Below are positions 1-8,851 of a stretch of 64,000 nt of DNA, one piece after another; the stretch's first letter is position 1, and each line of letters begins with the position of its first letter. The translations under genes and the position numbers were made by a program. The notes beneath the pieces were generated by a model. That model saw only the letters and a list, made by a program, of their open reading frames with translations, did no database searches and was not told the DNA's origin. This stretch comes from Ruminococcus sp. Its GTDB lineage: Bacteria > Bacillota > Clostridia > Oscillospirales > Acutalibacteraceae. The DNA is taken from positions 1-64,000 of the forward strand of contig JAFTHZ010000015.1 in assembly GCA_017457155.1 (NCBI GenBank). Direction: 5' to 3'.

Positions 1-25
1 CAAGTGCAAGCACCCTTGCACACAT
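1..25 (-). CDS. Possible 5' end of a divergent gene cut by the window edge
   Basis: On the minus strand an ATG opens a frame that stays open to the window edge (MCARVLAL...). It is preceded, 7 nt away, by AAAGG, a plausible ribosome binding site. A second in-frame ATG lies five codons upstream but has no comparable site. Eight codons are too few to name a product. The call rests on the start signal and on the divergent layout with the recombinase gene, whose intergenic region looks like a control region. It could equally be chance. Confidence 0.3.
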
Positions 26-39
26 CTCACTACCTTTCA

Positions 40-136
40 TTTTGTGTAACTTCATCTCAGCCGAACACAAAAACGCTTGTTATATTCCGCAACTTAGGCG
101 CTCCGCAGAATTACACAAAACATTTTCATTTTGTGT
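40..136. promoter_or_regulatory. Four copies of octamer TTTTGTGT, probable operator cluster
   Basis: The octamer TTTTGTGT occurs at 40-47 (+), 65-72 (-), 113-120 (-) and 129-136 (+). The last two belong to a perfect 12-bp inverted repeat, AATTACACAAAA (109-120) and TTTTGTGTAATT (129-140), separated by 8 nt. The cluster lies upstream of the recombinase promoter and between it and a possible divergent gene. Repeated sites in both orientations suggest binding sites for a dimeric regulator. It does not match the GAAC-N4-GTTC form of a Gram-positive LexA box. No T-run follows on either strand, so an intrinsic terminator is unlikely. Confidence 0.5.
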
Positions 137-153
137 AATTTTCTGTATAGGAA

Positions 154-181
154 TTTACAGCGATTTATTTTATGATATAAT
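154..181 (+). promoter_or_regulatory. Sigma-A type promoter of the recombinase gene
   Basis: TTTACA (154-159), a 16-nt spacer and a perfect TATAAT (176-181) precede the recombinase ATG at 239. Expected transcription start is near 188, giving a leader of about 50 nt with an AAGGGA ribosome binding site near 224-229. The -35 box begins 13 nt after the last octamer half-site, so a bound regulator there could touch RNA polymerase. Confidence 0.65.
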
Positions 182-238
182 ATAGTTAATGACACACTCC
201 CCTGTAACAAACAACTCAACACGAAGGGATAAATCGAT

Positions 239-1219
239 ATGTTAGCAAAAGATTATATGAAGGAAGCATCACCTATTATCAAAGACTATCTTTTTTATCT
301 GCAGACTATCAAAGAAAAATCTCCAAAAACAGTTGAAGAGTATTTCATTGACCTAAGAACCTTTTTTAGATTTATAAAAATACACAGAGATATTGTATCT
401 TCTAAAACTCCATTTGATGAGATTCCAATTAACGATGTTGACATCGAATTAATTCGTAGCATATCCTTAGCTGATGCAAACGAGTTCATGGGCTATCTCA
501 TGACCGAGCGTAACAACAACAGTTCTACACGACTACGCAAAACCTCTACCCTACGCGGTTTTTTTAAATATCTTACTGTTAGAAAACACTTGCTCGAAAC
601 AGATCCTCTGAAAGATTTTGAAACGCCAAAACAGAAAAAGAGTCTTCCTAAATACCTCACCCTTGAACAAAGTATACAGCTCTTGGAGGCTGTGGATGGA
701 ACTCACAAAGAACGCGACTATTGCATAATCACATTATTCCTAAATTGTGGTCTACGATTATCTGAGCTTGTAGGACTTAATGTATCGGATATCAGGCCTG
801 ATAACACGGCAAGAGTCATCGGTAAAGGCAACAAAGAAAGAATCATATATCTCAACGACGCTTGTATCAATGCTATTAATTCCTATCTTAAGGTACGTCC
901 CGTAGATAATTTAGCTGACAGAAATGCGCTATTTATAAGTAATCATTCAAGAAGAATGAGTCCTAATACAGTTCAGAAAATGGTATATAAAAACCTGGAG
1001 AAAATCGGACTTAACGCACAAGGATATTCCTGCCATAAACTAAGACACACAGCTGCAACTCTGATGTATCAGCACGGAAATGTCGATATACTTGTCCTTA
1101 AGGAAATTCTCGGTCACGAAAATCTTGGAACCACCGAGATATATACACACCTTAATACTGAACAGATGGCAAATGCAGCTAAATCCAATCCCCTGTCCAA
1201 AGTAAAAGCAAAAAAGTAA
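239..1219 (+). CDS. xerD: Tyrosine recombinase, XerC/XerD family
   Basis: A 326-aa site-specific recombinase with the usual two-domain layout. Residues ~10-120 form the SAM-like DNA-binding core and ~135-315 the catalytic domain. The full catalytic set is visible: R173 (GLRLSEL), K197 (GKGNKER), H266 and R269 (HKLRH), H293 (LGHENLG) and nucleophile Y302 (EIYTHL). Xer proteins resolve chromosome dimers at dif sites. Length is slightly above the usual ~295-305 aa because of a longer N-terminal part. XerC, XerD and the related XerA/CodV cannot be separated from sequence alone, so the symbol is a family label. No integrase-associated genes or att repeats are nearby, so a chromosomal housekeeping role is inferred. 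It reads alone from its own promoter, opposite to the genes on its right. Confidence 0.85.
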   Translation: MLAKDYMKEASPIIKDYLFYLQTIKEKSPKTVEEYFIDLRTFFRFIKIHRDIVSSKTPFDEIPINDVDIELIRSISLADANEFMGYLMTERNNNSSTRLRKTSTLRGFFKYLTVRKHLLETDPLKDFETPKQKKSLPKYLTLEQSIQLLEAVDGTHKERDYCIITLFLNCGLRLSELVGLNVSDIRPDNTARVIGKGNKERIIYLNDACINAINSYLKVRPVDNLADRNALFISNHSRRMSPNTVQKMVYKNLEKIGLNAQGYSCHKLRHTAATLMYQHGNVDILVLKEILGHENLGTTEIYTHLNTEQMANAAKSNPLSKVKAKK

Positions 1220-1246
1220 GCATACTAAAAAGTATGCTTACTTTTT
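1211..1246. terminator. Bidirectional terminator between xerD and lysA
   Basis: A perfect 16-bp stem (1211-1226 with 1231-1246) with a 4-nt loop. An A-run flanks the left arm and a T-run the right, so it can stop both the plus-strand recombinase transcript and the minus-strand lysA transcript. It contains the xerD stop codon (1217-1219) and abuts the lysA stop codon (1247-1249), leaving no spare sequence between the convergent genes. Confidence 0.9.
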
Positions 1247-2545
1247 TTAGATATCGTTTTTAATAAGATCCTCGTAAGATTCTCTTTTTACAATAACACG
1301 ATGACTGTCATCCTTTACCATGACGACAGCGGGTCTGGGGATTCTATTATAATTAGAAGACATTGAATAATTATATGCACCTGTTGAAAGCACAGCAAGG
1401 ATATCTCCCGGTAATGTATCAGCAATCATAACGTTCTCCTGAATAAGATCACCGCTTTCACAGCATTTTCCGGCTATAGTCACCTTGTTGATACATTCTT
1501 TATCCGCTTTCAAGGCATTTATCACCGTATATTCTGCCTGATAGAGTGCATATCGGATATTGTCTCCCATTCCTCCATCAACAGAAACGTATGTGCGAAC
1601 TCCGGGAATGTTCTTTATTCCGCCAACAGTATATAGAGTCACACCGGCTTCGCCAACAATAGATCTACCCGGCTCAATAGAAACAAAGGGAACTTTCATA
1701 GAATGTTCCTTAGCCTTGCTCTTTACTGCATCGCTTACAATTTCAATATAATTCTCAAAATTCTTAGGTTCATCTGAATCGATATATTTTATACCAAAGC
1801 CGCCGCCCAGATTTAGCTCTATAATCTCAACTCCATATCGATTACGGATTTCAGCAACAAAATCCATCATAATCTCTGCGGCATCAGCAAAAGGAACTAC
1901 ATCAAAAATCTGAGATCCGATATGACAGTGAACTCCATTGAGGATAATGTTATCCTTGTATTCAAGCGCTTTTTCTACAGCCCTATAGGCCTCTTCGTTC
2001 TCAATTGCAAAACCAAATTTTGAATCAATTTGACCTGTTTTGATATAGTCATGAGTATGTGCTTCTACACCCGGCTTGATTCTTATGGCTACTTCAACCT
2101 TCTTATTCAAAGCTTTGGCTATTTCAGAGATAGTTCCAAACTCCTCATAGTTATCAACGATTATTTTTCCTACTCCATATTCAATAGCCATCTTCAGCTC
2201 TAAGTAAGTTTTATTATTGCCATGGAAGTTAATCTTCTCTGCAGGGAAGCCTGCTTTCATTGCTGTGTAAAGCTCTCCACCGGAAACAACATCTACTCCC
2301 ATCCCCTCTTCTTTTACAATTCTGTAAATCTCAAGGCATGAGAAAGCTTTGCTGGCAAAATAGGCGCGACCATTTCCGCCATAATATTTGTCAAAAGCAG
2401 AAACAAAAGCTCTGCAGTTGTTTCTTATCACATTTTCATTCATTACATATAAAGGAGTGCCATACTCTGAAGCCAGAGTAGTAACATCGCACTCACCAAT
2501 AAACAAATGTCCGTTCTCCCCTATACGCTGTCCGGGATTTAACAT
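1247..2545 (-). CDS. lysA: Diaminopimelate decarboxylase
   Basis: 432 aa. It catalyses the last step of lysine synthesis, meso-diaminopimelate to L-lysine plus CO2, with PLP as cofactor. It is an alanine-racemase-fold (fold type III) decarboxylase. The PLP lysine is K66 (YFASKAFS). Further family motifs are HCHIGSQI, the phosphate-binding GGGFG, EPGRS, and the catalytic CESGD near residue 360. Its start overlaps the stop of engB (ATGTTAA shared over 7 nt), so the two are translationally coupled. It is the last gene of the tig-clpP-clpX-lon-engB-lysA run and ends in a strong terminator. Confidence 0.95.
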   Translation of the reverse strand: MLNPGQRIGENGHLFIGECDVTTLASEYGTPLYVMNENVIRNNCRAFVSAFDKYYGGNGRAYFASKAFSCLEIYRIVKEEGMGVDVVSGGELYTAMKAGFPAEKINFHGNNKTYLELKMAIEYGVGKIIVDNYEEFGTISEIAKALNKKVEVAIRIKPGVEAHTHDYIKTGQIDSKFGFAIENEEAYRAVEKALEYKDNIILNGVHCHIGSQIFDVVPFADAAEIMMDFVAEIRNRYGVEIIELNLGGGFGIKYIDSDEPKNFENYIEIVSDAVKSKAKEHSMKVPFVSIEPGRSIVGEAGVTLYTVGGIKNIPGVRTYVSVDGGMGDNIRYALYQAEYTVINALKADKECINKVTIAGKCCESGDLIQENVMIADTLPGDILAVLSTGAYNYSMSSNYNRIPRPAVVMVKDDSHRVIVKRESYEDLIKNDI

Positions 2546-3138
2546 TTAGCTTCATCTCCTGTCTGTAAATACTTATCAATAGCAATTCTGATATCTTCGA
2601 CACCCTCGCCATTAAGAGCTGAAAAAGGATAATATTTAGTGTTATATCCGCTTAGCAACTCGTCATATAAAGACAGTTGCTTCGAGAGTTCAGTCTTATT
2701 AAGCTTGTCCTTCTTGGTCAGAACAACTATAAATGGAAAGCCCAACGAATCAAGATATTCAATCATTTGCATATCATCGGCAGTGGGTTTGTGTCTGATA
2801 TCGCAAATCTGAACAACAAGAGCAAAATTTCTGTCCTGAGCGAAATAACCTTCAACCAACTCTGCCCAACGCATTTTTTCTGCATCAGAAACCTTAGCAT
2901 AACCATAACCGGGAAGGTCCACAAGCATAAACTCTTTGAGAGAAAAGAAATTGATTGTAGCGGTTTTTCCCGGTGTAGCACTGACCCGAGCCAGATTCTT
3001 TCGGTTGGTTATCTTGTTGATAAGAGATGACTTACCAACGTTAGACCTTCCGGAAAAGACAACCTCAGGCATATCGGACAAAGGAAGCTGAGATGATAAG
3101 CCACAGGCCATTTCAAATTTTACATTATTAATATCCAT
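2539..3138 (-). CDS. ysxC: Ribosome biogenesis GTP-binding protein EngB/YsxC
   Basis: A 199-aa single-domain Ras-like GTPase needed for late assembly of the 50S subunit. Motifs in order are G1 GRSNVGKSS near residue 30, G3 DLPGYG near 75, G4 TKKDK near 140 and G5 SALNGEG near 172. The length matches the family (~195-200 aa). An AGGAGA-type ribosome binding site precedes the ATG. It lies 18 nt downstream of lon, a neighbourhood also seen in Bacillus (lonA-ysxC). It overlaps lysA at its 3' end. Confidence 0.95.
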   Translation of the reverse strand: MDINNVKFEMACGLSSQLPLSDMPEVVFSGRSNVGKSSLINKITNRKNLARVSATPGKTATINFFSLKEFMLVDLPGYGYAKVSDAEKMRWAELVEGYFAQDRNFALVVQICDIRHKPTADDMQMIEYLDSLGFPFIVVLTKKDKLNKTELSKQLSLYDELLSGYNTKYYPFSALNGEGVEDIRIAIDKYLQTGDEAKC

Positions 3139-3156
3139 AGGATAATCTCCTGATAA

Positions 3157-5556
3157 TCAATTTAGGTCAGCAGCGCTGCTTGATATCGATAACACCTTGT
3201 TATATGATTGCTTCCTAACTTTACGCTCTTGGTTGGTTTTGACGAGCATAATATCAATCACTTCATCTATGCTCTCAACAGGAAGAAACTCAATACTATC
3301 GCGTACCAAGGGATCAATTTCAGAAAGGTCAGGGACATTTCTAGCAGGAATAATAACCTTCCTGATACCTGACTTGTATGCAGCAATCGCTTTTTCTTTA
3401 AGTCCGCCAATTGGAAGCACATTACCTCTGAGAGTAATCTCTCCTGTCATAGCAACATCATGTCTAACTTTTATACCGGAGAGAGCTGAGCAAACAGCAG
3501 TAGCCATTGTGATACCCGCAGATGGACCATCCTTTGGAACAGCACCCTCAGGAGCATGAATATGAATATCCTTGTTCTTATAAAAGTCATTATCAATTCC
3601 ATATCTGGAAGCTCTAGTTCTGATACAGGTAATGGCAGCCTTAGCAGATTCCTGCATAACATCTCCAAGAGAACCTGTGAGTTCAACCTTTCCTGTACCA
3701 TCCATAACAGCAACTTCAACAGGTAGAATCTCTCCGCCTACGGAAGTCCATGCAAGTCCATTCGCAACTCCGACCTGATCCTTCTGTGAGTAAAAATCTC
3801 CGCTGTATTTTGCAGGCCCAAGGAAATCAGAAATATTATTCTTTGTGATACTTACAGAGGTGCCGTAATTAATAAAGTGAACAGCAGCTTTACGCATAAG
3901 CTTCGAAATAATTCTCTCAAGAGAACGCACACCTGCTTCACGAGTGTAATTATCAATAAGCATGTAGAGAGCTACATCAGAGATTCTGAAAATCTTTGAA
4001 TCAAGACCGTTGTTAATAAGCTGCTTTTTTATAAGATGCTTTTTAGCAATATTGAACTTTTCTTCTCTTGTATAACTGCTAAGTTCAATAATGTCCATTC
4101 TGTCGCGAAGAGGAGCAGAAATAGAACTCAGATCATTAGCGGTAGTGATAAACATAACATCAGACAAATCAAAGGGAATATCAAGGTAATGGTCTACAAA
4201 AGCAAAGTTCTGCTCTCCGTCAAGAACTTCAAGCAAAGCTGATGTAGGATCACCCTTATAATCATTCGAAAGCTTGTCTATCTCATCAAGCACCATCAAA
4301 GGATTCATGGAACCTGCTTTTTTCATACCCGCCATGATACGACCGGGCATTGAACCAACATAGGTTCTTCTGTGACCACGTATCTCAGCCTCATCCTTTA
4401 CTCCGCCAAGAGATATTCTGACAGCTTTTCTATTAATATCATCTGCAACAGAGAGGGCAATTGAAGTTTTTCCCACTCCGGGAGGACCCACAAGACATAT
4501 AATATTACCCTTTGAATCAGGATTAAGCTTTCTTACAGCCAGAGATTCAATAATTCTATCTTTGACCTTATCAAGTCCGAAATGATTCTTATCAAGGCCT
4601 TCTCTGACTTTTTTAAGGTCAATACACTCATCGGTGTATTTGTTCCAGGGAAGCTCAAGGCAGGTGTCGATATATGTACGTATAACAGATGCTTCCTGGC
4701 TGCCATAAGGCATTCTCTCGAGCTTATCACATTCTTTGAGGAGGGTCTTCTCTATCTCCTCCCCCATCTGCTTATTCTTTATAGACTCTCTCAGATTTTC
4801 AGCTTCAAGATTAGGATCGTCATTATCTCCTAATTCCTCCTGGATAGCTCTTATTTCTTCCCTGAGAAAAATCTCTCGCTGTGCCTGATCCAAACTTGCA
4901 CGGGTTTTCTCATTGATCTCTTTCTCAAGCTCAAGGACAGAAAGCTCGTTATTCATCATACGGATGAGAGTTTCTGTACGCTTCTTAACAGAAAGCATCT
5001 CAAGAATTGTCTGTTTGTTTCTGTAATCAAGAAGAATATTTCCTGCCAGAAAATCACTGAGGTCTCCACAGCTGTTGCATAGCCCAACCTTAAACATAAT
5101 ATCGGAAGGAAGCTTTGTACTAAGCTCCACATATTTTTCAAAAACAGATTTGAGTGAACGGGACAGTGCAAGCTCTGTAATTTCATCAATGTTGTTATCA
5201 TCAGCCACAGGCATTACATCTGCACAAAGGTGGGTTCTGTTCTCTACAACAAACTGAACACTAGCCCTGTAAAGTCCCTCAAGCACAACCCTTATAGTAT
5301 GATCAGGTTGTTTAACAACCTGTACAACTCTGGAAATAACTCCGACTTGATAAAGATCATTAACCTCGGGATTACTATCAGAGGCATCAAACTGAGCTGT
5401 TGCGAAAATAAGCTGGTCGTTATTCATAGCATGCTTGATTGCATTTATAGATTTTTTTCTGCCAACATCAAGATGAAGCATCATCTTGGGAAAAATTACA
5501 ATTCCTCTCAAAGGAAGAACAGGAATGTTGGCTATTAGCGTATCATTAGGGGTCAT
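3157..5556 (-). CDS. lon: ATP-dependent protease Lon
   Basis: 799 aa, a cytosolic AAA+ serine-lysine protease that degrades misfolded and regulatory proteins. Order of parts: N-terminal substrate domain (~8-200), a helical linker, the AAA+ module with Walker A GPPGVGKT at 357-364 and Walker B MVLDEID, and the C-terminal peptidase domain. The catalytic dyad is S679 (PKDGPSAG) and K722 (KEKAIAAYK). It is a full-length LonA type without membrane segments. The ribosome binding site AAGAGG lies just before the ATG. A hairpin separates it from clpX upstream, so it may be transcribed partly by itself. No CtsR-like heptad operator was seen in the short upstream gap. Confidence 0.96.
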   Translation of the reverse strand: MTPNDTLIANIPVLPLRGIVIFPKMMLHLDVGRKKSINAIKHAMNNDQLIFATAQFDASDSNPEVNDLYQVGVISRVVQVVKQPDHTIRVVLEGLYRASVQFVVENRTHLCADVMPVADDNNIDEITELALSRSLKSVFEKYVELSTKLPSDIMFKVGLCNSCGDLSDFLAGNILLDYRNKQTILEMLSVKKRTETLIRMMNNELSVLELEKEINEKTRASLDQAQREIFLREEIRAIQEELGDNDDPNLEAENLRESIKNKQMGEEIEKTLLKECDKLERMPYGSQEASVIRTYIDTCLELPWNKYTDECIDLKKVREGLDKNHFGLDKVKDRIIESLAVRKLNPDSKGNIICLVGPPGVGKTSIALSVADDINRKAVRISLGGVKDEAEIRGHRRTYVGSMPGRIMAGMKKAGSMNPLMVLDEIDKLSNDYKGDPTSALLEVLDGEQNFAFVDHYLDIPFDLSDVMFITTANDLSSISAPLRDRMDIIELSSYTREEKFNIAKKHLIKKQLINNGLDSKIFRISDVALYMLIDNYTREAGVRSLERIISKLMRKAAVHFINYGTSVSITKNNISDFLGPAKYSGDFYSQKDQVGVANGLAWTSVGGEILPVEVAVMDGTGKVELTGSLGDVMQESAKAAITCIRTRASRYGIDNDFYKNKDIHIHAPEGAVPKDGPSAGITMATAVCSALSGIKVRHDVAMTGEITLRGNVLPIGGLKEKAIAAYKSGIRKVIIPARNVPDLSEIDPLVRDSIEFLPVESIDEVIDIMLVKTNQERKVRKQSYNKVLSISSSAADLN

Positions 5557-5584
5557 ATTTTACCTCTTAGAAAAAATTGCAATT

Positions 5585-5616
5585 GCCGTACGCCGATTAT
5601 TAATTCGACGTACGGC
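5585..5616 (-). terminator. Hairpin between clpX and lon
   Basis: A 12-bp stem with one mismatch, GCCGTACG... pairing with CGTACGGC (5585-5596 with 5605-5616). On the minus strand a U-rich tract follows only after 6-7 nt, so it would be an imperfect terminator or a read-through attenuator between clpX and lon. It may also stabilise the clpX 3' end. Confidence 0.5.
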
Positions 5617-5648
5617 ATTTTTATTAATAATAAGATTATTATTTATGA

Positions 5649-6890
5649 TTACTTTTCACTTCTGGTTATGTCAGGTAACGCATTCTCTGTAATAACCTGT
5701 TCAGTAATAACAACCTTATCGATTGTCTCATCTGCAGGAACATCAAACATAAGCTGTGTGAGTGTATGCTCAAGTATTCCTCTGAGACCTCTGGCACCGG
5801 TCTGCTGCTCGAGAGCCTTCTTTGCAATTGCCTTGAGAGCATCCGGTTCAAACTCTAGTAAAACCTCATCATAAGCAAAAAGCTTTTTATACTGCTTTAC
5901 AAGAGAATTCTTGGGCTCTGTCAGAATTCGCACAAGAGCCTCTTCGTCCAGGCCAGAGAGAGCTGTAATAACAGGCAGACGTCCTACAAGCTCAGGAATA
6001 AGACCGAATTTCACCAGGTCATGAGAAACAACCTTTTCCATCCAGAATGTTTCATTGAGAGTCTTTTTGTCAACAACATTGGCCTCGAATCCAAGGGAGG
6101 ATGAGTCAGTTCTTTTTTCAACAACCTTCTCCAATCCATCGAAAGCTCCGCCACAAATAAACAGGATATTCTTAGTATCAATACTGATAAACTCCTGTTG
6201 AGGATGCTTTCTTCCGCCCTGAGGAGGAACATTGGCCACAGTGCCCTCAATCATCTTGAGAAGCGCTTGCTGAACACCTTCTCCGCTAACATCTCTTGTG
6301 ATAGAGGGATTCTCGGATTTTCTGGATATTTTATCGATTTCATCTATATAGATGATACCCGTCTGGGCTTTTTCGATGTCATAATCTGCTGCCTGAATAA
6401 GCTTCAGAAGGATGTTTTCCACATCCTCACCAACATATCCGGCCTCTGTCAGAGTAGTTGCATCAGCAATAGCAAATGGAACATCTAAGGCTTTAGCCAG
6501 AGTCTGTGCCAAAAGAGTCTTACCTACTCCGGTAGGACCTAAGAGTAACACGTTACTCTTTGAAAACTCAATGTCATCATCCTCATTGAAAACTCTTTTG
6601 TAGTGGTTGTATACAGCTACACTAAGAGTAATCTTCGCTTTATCCTGACCAATAACATATTCATCGAGAATAGCTTTGATCTCATGAGGCTTCAGAAGCT
6701 GTGAGGCATCAATAGACTCTGCTTGAGCCACAGGCTCGATAAGGTCTCCTTCATCAAGAATAGACATACAGAGCTCAACACAGTTATCACAGATATATAC
6801 ATCATTTCCAGCAATGAGCTTGCCGACCATTCCCTGACTCTTGCCACAGAATGAACAACAAACATCACCGTTGTCTTTAGTATTAGGCAT
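5649..6890 (-). CDS. clpX: ATP-dependent Clp protease ATP-binding subunit ClpX
   Basis: 413 aa, the AAA+ unfoldase that feeds substrates to ClpP. The N-terminal zinc-binding domain has C12 and C15 (CCSFC) paired with a CDNCVELC motif near residue 35. The AAA+ module follows, with Walker A GPTGVGKT near 118, Walker B IIYIDEID and the sensor region. Loop motifs GYVGED and an RGLRG region are present. The start is supported by AAAGGGG upstream. It sits 11 nt after clpP, the standard tig-clpP-clpX order. Confidence 0.96.
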   Translation of the reverse strand: MPNTKDNGDVCCSFCGKSQGMVGKLIAGNDVYICDNCVELCMSILDEGDLIEPVAQAESIDASQLLKPHEIKAILDEYVIGQDKAKITLSVAVYNHYKRVFNEDDDIEFSKSNVLLLGPTGVGKTLLAQTLAKALDVPFAIADATTLTEAGYVGEDVENILLKLIQAADYDIEKAQTGIIYIDEIDKISRKSENPSITRDVSGEGVQQALLKMIEGTVANVPPQGGRKHPQQEFISIDTKNILFICGGAFDGLEKVVEKRTDSSSLGFEANVVDKKTLNETFWMEKVVSHDLVKFGLIPELVGRLPVITALSGLDEEALVRILTEPKNSLVKQYKKLFAYDEVLLEFEPDALKAIAKKALEQQTGARGLRGILEHTLTQLMFDVPADETIDKVVITEQVITENALPDITRSEK

Positions 6891-6901
6891 AGGGGTCCCC
6901 T

Positions 6902-7483
6902 TTATCTTTTCTCTATTACCTTATCAATGAGGCCATACTCAAGAGCCTGCTGTGCAGTCATAAAGTTATCTCTCTCTGTATCCTGTGCAATAACCTCGTA
7001 AGGTTTACCGGTATTCTTTGCAAGAATCTCATTGAGTTTCTTCTTTGTATGAAGAATGTGCTTTGTGTGGATCTCAATATCTGTTGCCTGACCCTTCGCA
7101 CCGCCACTGGGCTGATGAATCATAATATCAGCATTGGGCAGAGCATATCTCTTGCCGGGGGTACCTGCTGCAAGAAGGAATGCACCCATTGATGCAGCCA
7201 TACCCATACAGATGGTAGATACATCGCATTTGATATACTGCATTGTATCATAGATGGCCATACCATCAGTAACAGAACCACCGGGGCTGTTAATGTACAG
7301 GCTGATATCCTTTGAAGGATCCTGACCCTCAAGATAAAGAAGCTGTGCAACAACAACGCCTGCTGATGCAGAGTTTACCTCTTCATTAAGAATAATAATT
7401 CTATCGTTGAGCAAACGGGAGAAGATATCATAGGAACGCTCTCCACGGCTTGACTGCTCTACAACATAAGGTACAAAACTCAT
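6902..7483 (-). CDS. clpP: ATP-dependent Clp protease proteolytic subunit
   Basis: A 193-aa serine peptidase that forms the double-heptamer chamber of ClpXP. The catalytic triad is S98 (GMAASMG), H123 (MIHQPSGG) and D172. These positions and the length match Bacillus ClpP closely. An AAGGATG ribosome binding site precedes the ATG. It lies between tig and clpX on one transcript. The active site is intact, unlike degenerate ClpP paralogues. Confidence 0.97.
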   Translation of the reverse strand: MSFVPYVVEQSSRGERSYDIFSRLLNDRIIILNEEVNSASAGVVVAQLLYLEGQDPSKDISLYINSPGGSVTDGMAIYDTMQYIKCDVSTICMGMAASMGAFLLAAGTPGKRYALPNADIMIHQPSGGAKGQATDIEIHTKHILHTKKKLNEILAKNTGKPYEVIAQDTERDNFMTAQQALEYGLIDKVIEKR

Positions 7484-7534
7484 AAAATCATCCTTTCGAA
7501 ATAATACTTAACAAAATTAGAATGACTTATTCAA

Positions 7535-8812
7535 TTATTTCTTCTCGGATGCAGACTTTCTTACGATATCCATTGCACGCTGAACAGCGATATCATCACG
7601 CTGGTCCTCAACGTCAACGAGCATCTTTACTCTGTCGATATCTACACCGTAGTTCTCAGAAAGTGCCTTGAACTCAGCCTCAACATCCTCATCAGATACT
7701 ACGATCTCCTCGACCTTAGCAATCTTCTTCAGTGCAAGACGAAGCTTAACACGACGCTCAGCGTCCTTACGATACATATTCTTCAGAGCATCAACATCCA
7801 TGCCCATGTATCCGAGGTATGTGTTCATATCCATACCCTGTGAACGGAGACGTGCATCAAAATCACGAAGCATGCTGTTAACTTCGTTGTCATACATCTC
7901 CTCAGGAATCTCACCCTTTACAAGCTCAATGAGCTGATCGGTGATTTGATTATTGATGTCATTCTCTTTCTCGTCCTTGAGTCTCTTAGAGATTGTTTCT
8001 TTGATCTCCTTCTTGTACTCTTCAACGGTCTCTTTATCACTTACATCCTTAACAAACTCATCATCCAGTTCAGGAAGCTCCTTTGTCTTGATCTCGTGGA
8101 TCTTGATCTTAAACTGTGCATCCTGACCCTTGAGCTCTTCTGCCTGATAATCCTCGGGGAAGGTTACTGTGATTGTAAACTCCTCACCGGCATTGTGTCC
8201 GATAATCTGCTCCTCAAATCCGGGAATAAAGGAACCACTGCCAAGAGCAAGGTTGTAGTTCTCTGCTTTGCCGCCCTCGAATGCTGTATCGCCGAGGAAG
8301 CCCTCAAAATCGATTACAGCTGTGTCGCCATCTGCAGCTGCTCTGTCCTCAACAGTAATCATACGGCTGTTTCTGTCACGGATCTTGTCGATCTCCTCAT
8401 TGATCATCTTCTCTGTAACACGAACTGCCTTAGACTTATAAGTAATCTCCTTGTAGCCATCAACCTCAACCTCAGGCTCAACAATGATAACGGCCTTGAA
8501 GATGAACTCGCCGTCTGCGCTGACTTCCTCAACAGACTCAACACCTACAATACGAAGACCTGCTTCTTTTGTTGCGTTCTCAAGAGCCTCAGGATAGCAG
8601 AACTCAATTGCATCGGGATAGAAAACATCCTTGCCGTAGAGCTTCTCAACCATCTGTCTGGGAGCCTTACCCTTACGGAAACCGGGAATGCTTACCTGAC
8701 CAATGTTCTTCTTGTAAGATCTCTGTACAGCAGCCTCAAAGGTATCAGCATCAACAGAAACCAGAAGCTCGTATTTGTTTGTCTCTTTCATTGTGGATGA
8801 TTTAAGTGCCAT
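7535..8812 (-). CDS. tig: Trigger factor
   Basis: 425 aa from the ATG at 8812, chosen because GGAGG sits 8 nt upstream. An in-frame TTG farther up would overlap that ribosome binding site. Trigger factor is the ribosome-bound chaperone and peptidyl-prolyl isomerase. The N-terminal ribosome-binding domain carries the signature region IPGFRKGKAPR near residue 41. A central FKBP-like domain follows (~150-240; DGDTAVIDFEGF, GSFIPGFEEQIIG), then a C-terminal helical chaperone domain rich in Lys and Glu. It is the first of the tig-clpP-clpX chaperone/protease trio, 38 nt after the phosphoesterase gene. Confidence 0.95.
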   Translation of the reverse strand: MALKSSTMKETNKYELLVSVDADTFEAAVQRSYKKNIGQVSIPGFRKGKAPRQMVEKLYGKDVFYPDAIEFCYPEALENATKEAGLRIVGVESVEEVSADGEFIFKAVIIVEPEVEVDGYKEITYKSKAVRVTEKMINEEIDKIRDRNSRMITVEDRAAADGDTAVIDFEGFLGDTAFEGGKAENYNLALGSGSFIPGFEEQIIGHNAGEEFTITVTFPEDYQAEELKGQDAQFKIKIHEIKTKELPELDDEFVKDVSDKETVEEYKKEIKETISKRLKDEKENDINNQITDQLIELVKGEIPEEMYDNEVNSMLRDFDARLRSQGMDMNTYLGYMGMDVDALKNMYRKDAERRVKLRLALKKIAKVEEIVVSDEDVEAEFKALSENYGVDIDRVKMLVDVEDQRDDIAVQRAMDIVRKSASEKK

Positions 8813-8851
8813 TTTTAATTCCTCCAAATATTAAATGTCTTTTTGGTATAT

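Noticed and set aside
61..85. LexA (SOS) box near CGAACACAAAAACGCTTGTT
   Set aside because: GAAC and GTT are too far apart; the Gram-positive box needs a 4-nt gap.
239..1219. Integrase marking a mobile element
   Set aside because: No att-like direct repeats, excisionase, phage genes or composition shift nearby; the neighbours are core genes.
5557..5648. Small RNA or separate gene between clpX and lon
   Set aside because: The only structure is one hairpin, best read as a terminator or attenuator; no promoter for an RNA was seen.
7946..8800. A long plus-strand open frame antisense to trigger factor
   Set aside because: Leu/Val-rich translation typical of the complement of an acidic, lysine-rich gene; no ribosome binding site and no recognisable domain, while the minus-strand gene is certain.
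8813..8851. CtsR or CIRCE heat-shock operator before tig-clpP-clpX, and before lon
   Set aside because: No GGTCAAA heptad pair and no TTAGCACTC-type repeat could be found in the short gaps.
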